From: Actinomycetota bacterium
GTDB lineage: Bacteria > Actinomycetota > Actinomycetes > Streptosporangiales > Streptosporangiaceae
Length of the DNA: 8,925 nt
NCBI GenBank assembly: GCA_003168295.1
Contig: PMST01000699.1
Coordinates: forward strand, 2,196 to 11,120
Reading direction: 5' to 3'
Positions within the stretch are counted from its first letter, which is position 1; each line of letters opens with the position of its first letter. Made by a program: the position numbers and the translations under genes. The notes beneath the pieces were generated by a model. That model had not been told where the DNA came from and searched no databases. It worked only from the letters and a program-made list of their open reading frames with translations. Below are positions 5,554-8,925 of this stretch, in pieces.

Positions 5554-5665
5554 ACAGACGAACAACCTTGGGATCGGCCGGACCCAGGTGGACAACCGAA
5601 AGAGATAAGCCCGAGGTCACGAACCCATCTGAACAGTCCCGGACACCGGTACGGGCATCTACGGA

Positions 5666-5878
5666 TCAGATGGTCGGCGGACCGAGGAGCTTGGCTTTCA
5701 TCAGGTCGAATTCCCCGCGAGTCAATAGGTCCTTTTCCAGCATGTCGGCGAGCTTAGCCAGCTCCTGGACCGGTGACGGGGCCGTAACTGGCGCTTCGCG
5801 CTGGATCCCTGCCACCGCCTTCGTTGCCCGCGCAGACCGGATGCCCAGGACCTGTTCGCTCGGCAAGATGACCGGCAT
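5666..5878 (-). CDS. Small SHOCT-domain protein
   Basis: This gene encodes 70 residues from an ATG at 5878, with a stop 18 bp upstream in frame. Residues 37-66 (VQELAKLADMLEKDLLTRGEFDLMKAKLL) form a SHOCT domain, a short C-terminal module of amphipathic helix plus E-F-D/E turn found at the end of many bacterial proteins, usually after a membrane or PH-like domain. Here it follows only about 35 residues of linker-like sequence (ARATKAVAGIQREAP), and there is no clear ribosome binding site, so the protein may be the stump of a longer one. A minus-strand frame just upstream (MATERNEELIIGDLVVPER, starting at 5983) could be the remains of the missing part. SHOCT domains are thought to aid oligomerisation. 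It is in the same direction as the SRPBCC gene, 253 bp ahead of it. Confidence 0.6.
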   Translation of the reverse strand: MPVILPSEQVLGIRSARATKAVAGIQREAPVTAPSPVQELAKLADMLEKDLLTRGEFDLMKAKLLGPPTI

Positions 5879-6029
5879 TGCTGGTACCCCAGCCTGCTAC
5901 TGCGCTGTGGCACTGCGCCCGCCGGGGCGCTCCGGGACGACCAGATCTCCAATGATCAGCTCCTCATTTCGTTCGGTAGCCATCGTGTTACGAAGGGGTA
6001 ATGGATCCACCCCCAGCTTCGATGATTGC

Positions 6030-6051
6030 CGTGCCATTAGCGTGCCATTAG
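6030..6051 (+). repeat. Direct repeat cgtgccattag x2, candidate arm-type site
   Basis: Two perfect head-to-tail copies of the 11-mer cgtgccattag (6030-6040, 6041-6051) lie 94 bp before the 36-bp att core at 6145. The block 6030-6090 resembles 6250-6310 at a constant 220-bp offset, sharing cgtgcc-N5-cgtgcc, ccggt, cggtc and cggaca in the same order. Confidence 0.7.
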
Positions 6052-6135
6052 CCCCGGTAACGAGGGGTCTCTCACGGTCGCCCACGGACATCCCGCCCCG
6101 CAGGTCAGGCCGTACAGCAGCCCGGACGGCACAGA

Positions 6136-6180
6136 TTCCCAAGCGACAGTGCGGGTTCGATTCCCGTCACCCGCTCCACC
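6136..6180 (+). repeat. att core copy 2: partial tRNA-Gly 3' half, attR-type
   Basis: This segment repeats 4801-4846 of tRNA-Gly with a single missing base and is identical over 6145-6180. It lacks the acceptor 5' strand and D-arm, and the missing T breaks the anticodon stem, so it is not a functional tRNA. Matching ends abruptly after ctccacc. It marks the far end of an integration of about 1.3 kb. Confidence 0.88.
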
Positions 6181-6249
6181 GCAAAAGCCCAGGTCAGAGA
6201 GCATTTCTGCATACTCGCTCCTGCCTTCGGTATGCGTGATCGCGGGCGG

Positions 6250-6270
6250 CGTGCCCGCTGCGTGCCCGAT
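6250..6270 (+). repeat. Direct repeat cgtgccc, 11-bp period, candidate arm-type site
   Basis: cgtgccc occurs at 6250-6256 and 6261-6267, the same 11-bp period as the repeat at 6030. It lies on the outer side of the second att core, 70 bp beyond it. With the inner repeat it flanks the core as the two arms of an attP site would. Confidence 0.55.
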
Positions 6271-6431
6271 CGGCCGGTCAACGCCGGGAACTTGCGGTCA
6301 CTCCCGGACACCCGATACATGAGCTCACCTGCGGACAAGCAGGCTGACCCGCTACGCAAACCGACCTTCTGAGCAGCGTCCCAGCGCTTCCTTCCTGCCA
6401 TGACGGTGTCCGCCTCTGAAAAGCTGTGTAG

Positions 6432-7304
6432 GTGACGGATGCCGGCATGGTGATAGGTAGGCTGGGCGCGGTTGGGCGAGCGGACGGGATCATCTCAGTG
6501 GAGCGCCTGTCCGGCGGGGTGATCGCGGATGTCTGGCTGATCAGCTACGCCGATGGCAGTCGCATCGTCGGCAAGACCGTCATCGATGCGCCCGGTGACC
6601 TGTTCGCTATCGAGGCCGAGGGCCTGGCCGTGCTGCGCGCTACCGGGCAGCTGGGCACCCCGCAGGTCCTGGGCGCCACCCGGCATCTGATGCTGCTTGA
6701 AGTGATGGCGGCCGTGCAGGACAGCCCGCAGGCGTGGGAGAGGTTCGCCCGGGACGTGGCCGCCGCGCACGGCGGCACGGTGCATGACCGGTTCGGCTGG
6801 CACCGCGACGGGTACCTGGGACGGCTGCGCCAGGTCAACACCTGGACCACCAGCGGCCATGACTTCTTCGCCGAGCACCGGTTGCTGCGCTACCTGCGCG
6901 AGCCCGCCGTCTGGCAGGCCCTCGACGCCAGCGACCGGCGTGCTCTGGAACGCCTGTGTGACCGGTTGCCGCAGCTGATCCCGGCCATGCCCGCGGTCCT
7001 GACCCACGGCGACTTGTGGACCGGTAATCTGCTCAGCCGCGACGGCCGCATCATCGTCATCGACCCGGCCGTCAGCTACGCGTGGGCTGAAACCGACCTG
7101 TCCATGTTGTGGAGCTGTCCCCGGCCTCCCGCATCCGAGCGGTTCTTCGAGCTGTACCAGGAACTCAGCCCGTCCCCGCCGGGGTGGATCGACCGCATGT
7201 CCATCTTGAACCTGCGTGAGCTGCTCAGCACCGTGGCCCACTTTGGAACCGAGGCGGTCAGCGCCGTTCAGCGAATCCGCCACACCGTCGCCCCCTTTCA
7301 CTAA
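6432..7304 (+). CDS. Fructosamine-3-kinase / ketosamine-3-kinase family protein
   Basis: This gene encodes 290 residues from a GTG at 6432. No strong ribosome binding site is visible, so the ATG at 6447 is an alternative. The protein has the aminoglycoside-phosphotransferase-like kinase fold: ATP-site lysine K48 in RIVGKTV, FAIEAEGLAVLR (58-69) with the helix glutamate, hinge LMLLEVM (86-92), catalytic HGDLWTGNLL (192-201) and the metal-binding aspartate in IVIDPAVSYA (208-217). HGDLWTGN, DPAV and the later ETDLSML and NLRELL are those of the Fructosamin_kin family and length is normal. Family members phosphorylate ketosamines on glycated proteins or free ribulosamine-type adducts, making them unstable and so repairing glycation. 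It acts in the cytosol. It stands alone, just outside the second att core, so it may be chromosomal or element cargo. Confidence 0.9.
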   Translation: MTDAGMVIGRLGAVGRADGIISVERLSGGVIADVWLISYADGSRIVGKTVIDAPGDLFAIEAEGLAVLRATGQLGTPQVLGATRHLMLLEVMAAVQDSPQAWERFARDVAAAHGGTVHDRFGWHRDGYLGRLRQVNTWTTSGHDFFAEHRLLRYLREPAVWQALDASDRRALERLCDRLPQLIPAMPAVLTHGDLWTGNLLSRDGRIIVIDPAVSYAWAETDLSMLWSCPRPPASERFFELYQELSPSPPGWIDRMSILNLRELLSTVAHFGTEAVSAVQRIRHTVAPFH

Positions 7305-7643
7305 GCCACCAGATCCGGCCCGAGCTGACAGCAGCAGCCAACAGCAAGCCCAGCGAGATAGCCGCCTACCACGCCGCCGCCCAGCTGGTCAGACGGTTCC
7401 AGGACGACGGACCTGCCGCTGCAAAGCTGGCGGGCCGAAACTTCCGCCAGCGCCCATAGCGCCTCTTGATTTGCCTCCGACGGGTTCTTGATTGCCTCCG
7501 GCGGGGGCTCTGATCCGCGGATGGCCCGCTGAGTGTACGTGTCCGCCCAGACGCGGGCCATCCCCGCAAGGTAGAGGCGTCGTGCAACGATGACCACCAG
7601 CAGCAACCTGAGCCAGGTCGGGACCACTGACCGGCTGAGGCTG
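7305..7643. other. Intergenic stretch after the kinase, possible coding remnants
   Basis: No confident gene. On the plus strand, the frame from 7304 to the TAG at 7457 reads as a helical C-terminus (ELTAAANSKPSEIAAYHAAA, ending RNFRQRP) but has no start codon, so it could be a pseudogene end. On the minus strand an open frame of 118 codons (7301-7657, TTG start overlapping the end of the lipoprotein gene) has one hydrophobic stretch (WLRLLLVVIVARRLYLAGM) and no ribosome binding site. The two cannot both be real; I rate each at about 0.2. Confidence 0.45.
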
Positions 7644-8624
7644 TTAGCAGCCCGCAACGGCTGTGTCTGTCGTTAGCGACCAGGCCGTTAGCACTGCCCG
7701 CGGAAAGAACCGTGCCTCGAGACAGACAACAGGTTCACCACCGAGCTGCGCCTTCCACGGTCCTGGTCCCACCTTGGTGAAAAACCCCCAAGAAACGCCA
7801 TCCTGAAAACCTACTAGTACCCTCGGCGGAGCCGTTAGGGATGGCGTGAAGTTGGCCAGACCCCAGTAGGTGTCAGTGGCCGGGTCATAAGCGTAGTAGA
7901 CGCCGTCGGGCCTGGTTCCGGCGACATCCGAGGGCGCGATCCGTCTGTGGGCCACATAGGCCGCGGTCAACTCGTTACGCACGGCGCTGGTGATGACCAG
8001 ATTGCGTATGCCGCCTGTGACCGTGAAGGGAACGTCGCAGATCCCCGCGGGGTAGGTCGCGAACGCATCATGGTCACCCGGCCTGACCGGCAAGGTGGGG
8101 TTAGGAATGGCCCCGGTCTCCCCGCCGACGTAGGTGGCCGGGATCGTGAAGGTCGCGATGAAGCGGTCACCGCCGACCATCTTGACCGGAACGGGGTCGC
8201 CGCCACCACCCGAGCCGATCCAGCTCGACGGGCCGAGGAACACCAGAGCCGCGGGTGCCCGCGACGGCGTATTGCAACCCTGCAGGGTGATGTGCACCAC
8301 CGCGCCGACCGAGGCGCGGCCAGGGCAGACGGTGACTGAGCTGGCCGGGGAGCCGCTGAAGGCGAAGTTAACCGGATGGCTCCGGCTGGCACAGCCGCCG
8401 GGCGACGGCGGCGTCGCGCTGCCCATTGGCCGGGGCGACGCCGTTGAGCTCTGGTAACCAGCCGATGCCGTCACCCCCGGGCTTTGGTGACCTGCTGATG
8501 CCGTGGGACCCTGCTGCCCGCACGATGCCGCCAGGCCCAGCGTGCCGACGATCCCCAGTAGCCGGGGCACGTGCCAGGCTCTCCCGCGGCGCCTCCTACT
8601 ACGGACCAGGACAGCACTGTTCAT
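7644..8624 (-). CDS. Secreted, probably lipid-anchored protein of unknown function
   Basis: This gene encodes 326 residues from the ATG at 8624. A basic start (RSRRRRGR) precedes a hydrophobic stretch (RLLGIVGTLGLAAS) ending at C35; LAASC is a slightly atypical lipobox, so a lipoprotein is likely but plain secretion is possible. Residues 36-75 are a Ser/Thr/Ala/Pro linker with an 11-residue repeat (TASAGHQS, TASAGYQS). Residues 78-205 look like an all-beta, Ig-like domain (SVGAVVHITLQGC, FIATFTIPATY). Residues 206-326 form a second domain with YYAYDPATDTYWGLANFTPS and RVLVGFQDGVSWGFF. Six cysteines follow the signal (78, 100, 117, 196, 301, 326), enough for three disulfides. I recognise the C-terminal pattern as recurring in actinomycete exported proteins, without a known function. 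The start has no good ribosome binding site and seems coupled to upstream mini-ORFs. Confidence 0.82.
   Translation of the reverse strand: MNSAVLVRSRRRRGRAWHVPRLLGIVGTLGLAASCGQQGPTASAGHQSPGVTASAGYQSSTASPRPMGSATPPSPGGCASRSHPVNFAFSGSPASSVTVCPGRASVGAVVHITLQGCNTPSRAPAALVFLGPSSWIGSGGGGDPVPVKMVGGDRFIATFTIPATYVGGETGAIPNPTLPVRPGDHDAFATYPAGICDVPFTVTGGIRNLVITSAVRNELTAAYVAHRRIAPSDVAGTRPDGVYYAYDPATDTYWGLANFTPSLTAPPRVLVGFQDGVSWGFFTKVGPGPWKAQLGGEPVVCLEARFFPRAVLTAWSLTTDTAVAGC
8449..8504 (-). repeat. 33-bp-period repeat in the lipoprotein linker
   Basis: Segments 8449-8471 and 8482-8504 (ct.tggt.acc.gc.gatgccgt) match at 19 of 23 positions with a 33-bp offset, that is 11 codons. They encode TASAGYQS and TASAGHQS in the surface linker just after the lipobox. 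Expansion by slippage is likely. Confidence 0.7.
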
Positions 8625-8625
8625 G

Positions 8626-8658
8626 TCACACCAGCTCGGGCTGGCGGGGCCGCAGCAT
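8626..8658 (-). CDS. Mini-ORF 2 in the lipoprotein leader (10 codons)
   Basis: ATG at 8658 to TGA at 8626-8628 encodes MLRPRQPELV. Its start follows the stop of mini-ORF 1 by one base (TAAgATG), and its stop precedes the lipoprotein ATG by one base (TGAcATG). Such spacing allows a terminating ribosome to restart. Whether the peptide is made is unknown. Confidence 0.3.
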   Translation of the reverse strand: MLRPRQPELV

Positions 8659-8659
8659 C

Positions 8660-8704
8660 TTATCCAGAACAGACAGGCTGTCGTCCCTCGCTGGATTGCC
8701 GCAA
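8660..8704 (-). CDS. Mini-ORF 1 in the lipoprotein leader (14 codons)
   Basis: The TTG at 8704 has an excellent ribosome binding site, GGAGGAGG (8713-8720), 8 nt upstream. The frame encodes MRQSSEGRQPVCSG and stops at 8660-8662. This is the only strong ribosome binding site upstream of the lipoprotein gene, so ribosomes may load here and reach the main gene by re-initiation. A chance ORF is the alternative. Confidence 0.35.
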   Translation of the reverse strand: MRQSSEGRQPVCSG

Positions 8705-8865
8705 CGGGCCCACCTCCTCCCTCAACTTATAGACGTGTCACCCCGGCCTGCGGTTGCGGCCTTGAATCGGGAGGTCGGGCCCGCCTCCGGCCGCAGCATT
8801 AGTGCTACGTGCTCACAGCGCCGCGACATGCCTTGCGTCCGGGCAGGCGGTGGTCTGGGTCCGGC
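8705..8865. other. Upstream region of the lipoprotein gene
   Basis: It holds the GGAGGAGG site and, on the minus strand, tataag (8726-8731) as a possible -10, but no matching -35 box at the usual distance. No gene is seen. The plus-strand open frame crossing it runs antisense into the lipoprotein gene and looks non-coding. Confidence 0.4.
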
Positions 8866-8925
8866 CTAACCGCGCGTGAGGAATAGCACCTGGCCGGACT
8901 GGATCTTGGCCGTGTCGCTGAGCAG
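8866..8925 (-). CDS. C-terminal end of an unknown protein, possibly LysM-ended (partial)
   Basis: Reading the minus strand from the window edge gives LLSDTAKIQSGQVLFLTRG followed by a TAG stop at 8866-8868. The pattern I-x-S-G-Q-V-L-x-L fits the end of a LysM peptidoglycan-binding repeat, whose usual form is I-x-P-G-Q-x-L-x-I. Nineteen residues are too few for a firm assignment. The gene body lies beyond the window, upstream of the lipoprotein gene in the same direction. Confidence 0.4.
   Translation of the reverse strand: MLSDTAKIQSGQVLFLTRG

Larger units (their letters stand above)
5879..6431. other. Gene-poor stretch holding the second att core
   Basis: About 550 bases without a convincing gene. 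It contains a candidate truncated frame on the minus strand (5897-5983), direct repeats at 6030-6051 and 6250-6270, the partial tRNA copy (6136-6180) and a small stem cctgc/gcagg (6328-6343). Open frames crossing the partial tRNA (with VTGIEPALSLGN) are an artefact of translating tRNA sequence. Confidence 0.6.

Noticed and set aside
5413..5595. 61-residue N-terminal extension of the SRPBCC protein
   Set aside because: It translates the tgggagccac repeat; the ATG at 5412 has AAGGAG upstream and the domain starts right after it.
6136..6180. Second tRNA-Gly gene
   Set aside because: Only the 3' half is present; the acceptor 5' strand and D-arm are missing and one base is lost in the anticodon stem.
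6105..6401. Minus-strand open frame with VERVTGIEPALSLGN
   Set aside because: The striking peptide is the translation of the partial tRNA-Gly copy on the opposite strand, a well-known annotation artefact near integration sites; the rest is low quality and has no ribosome binding site.
6495..7301. 268-codon minus-strand open frame
   Set aside because: It is a shadow of the fructosamine kinase gene, whose plus-strand motifs are unambiguous.
7947..8457. Plus-strand open frames over the lipoprotein gene
   Set aside because: They are antisense shadows; the minus-strand frame has a signal peptide and regular cysteine and domain patterns.

Overview
The window is GC-rich DNA with GTG and TTG starts and strong purine-rich ribosome binding sites. 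Its gene set (a two-CCG iron-sulfur reductase, an HTH/DUF5753 plus DUF397 pair, an actinobacterial-type dCTP deaminase, and small membrane proteins of the kind carried by actinomycete integrative elements) points to a filamentous-type actinobacterium. I cannot name the genus from this sequence.

Layout. 1-762 (+): C-terminal part of a large iron-sulfur oxidoreductase, ending in a low-complexity Ala/Gly/Pro tail. 829-870: inverted repeat with an AT-rich loop between convergent genes. 857-1947 (-): two coupled genes for small membrane proteins resembling the accessory (Spd/pre-FtsK) proteins of actinomycete conjugative elements, with no DNA translocase gene beside them. 1948-2501: non-coding stretch with a hairpin, a 38-bp tandem repeat and two short palindromes. 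2502-3683 (+): a Scr1/WhiJ-type HTH-DUF5753 regulator and a DUF397 protein, separated by a perfect 20-bp inverted repeat. 3684-4115: mostly empty, with one doubtful small ORF. 4116-4691 (-): dcd. 4771-4844 (+): tRNA-Gly(CCC), divergent from dcd. 4845-6180: a segment of about 1.3 kb ending in a second copy of the tRNA 3' half, with an SRPBCC/AHSA1 protein and a small SHOCT-domain protein inside it. 6181-6431: flank with repeats resembling those on the inner side of the duplicated att core. 6432-7304 (+): a fructosamine-3-kinase family protein. 7644-8624 (-): a secreted, probably lipid-anchored protein with an unusual leader of chained mini-ORFs. 8866-8925 (-): the extreme C-terminus of another protein, possibly ending in a LysM motif.

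How it fits together. Housekeeping genes (the iron-sulfur reductase, dcd, tRNA-Gly) are interspersed with mobile-element debris. The tRNA-Gly 3'-end duplication is the clearest sign of site-specific integration. No integrase, Rep or FtsK-like translocase remains in the window, so I read the accessory genes as residue or cargo of decayed integrative elements. I see no new defence or biosynthetic system. The items most worth checking are the tRNA-flanked mini-island with its attP-like repeats, and the coupled leader of the lipoprotein gene.
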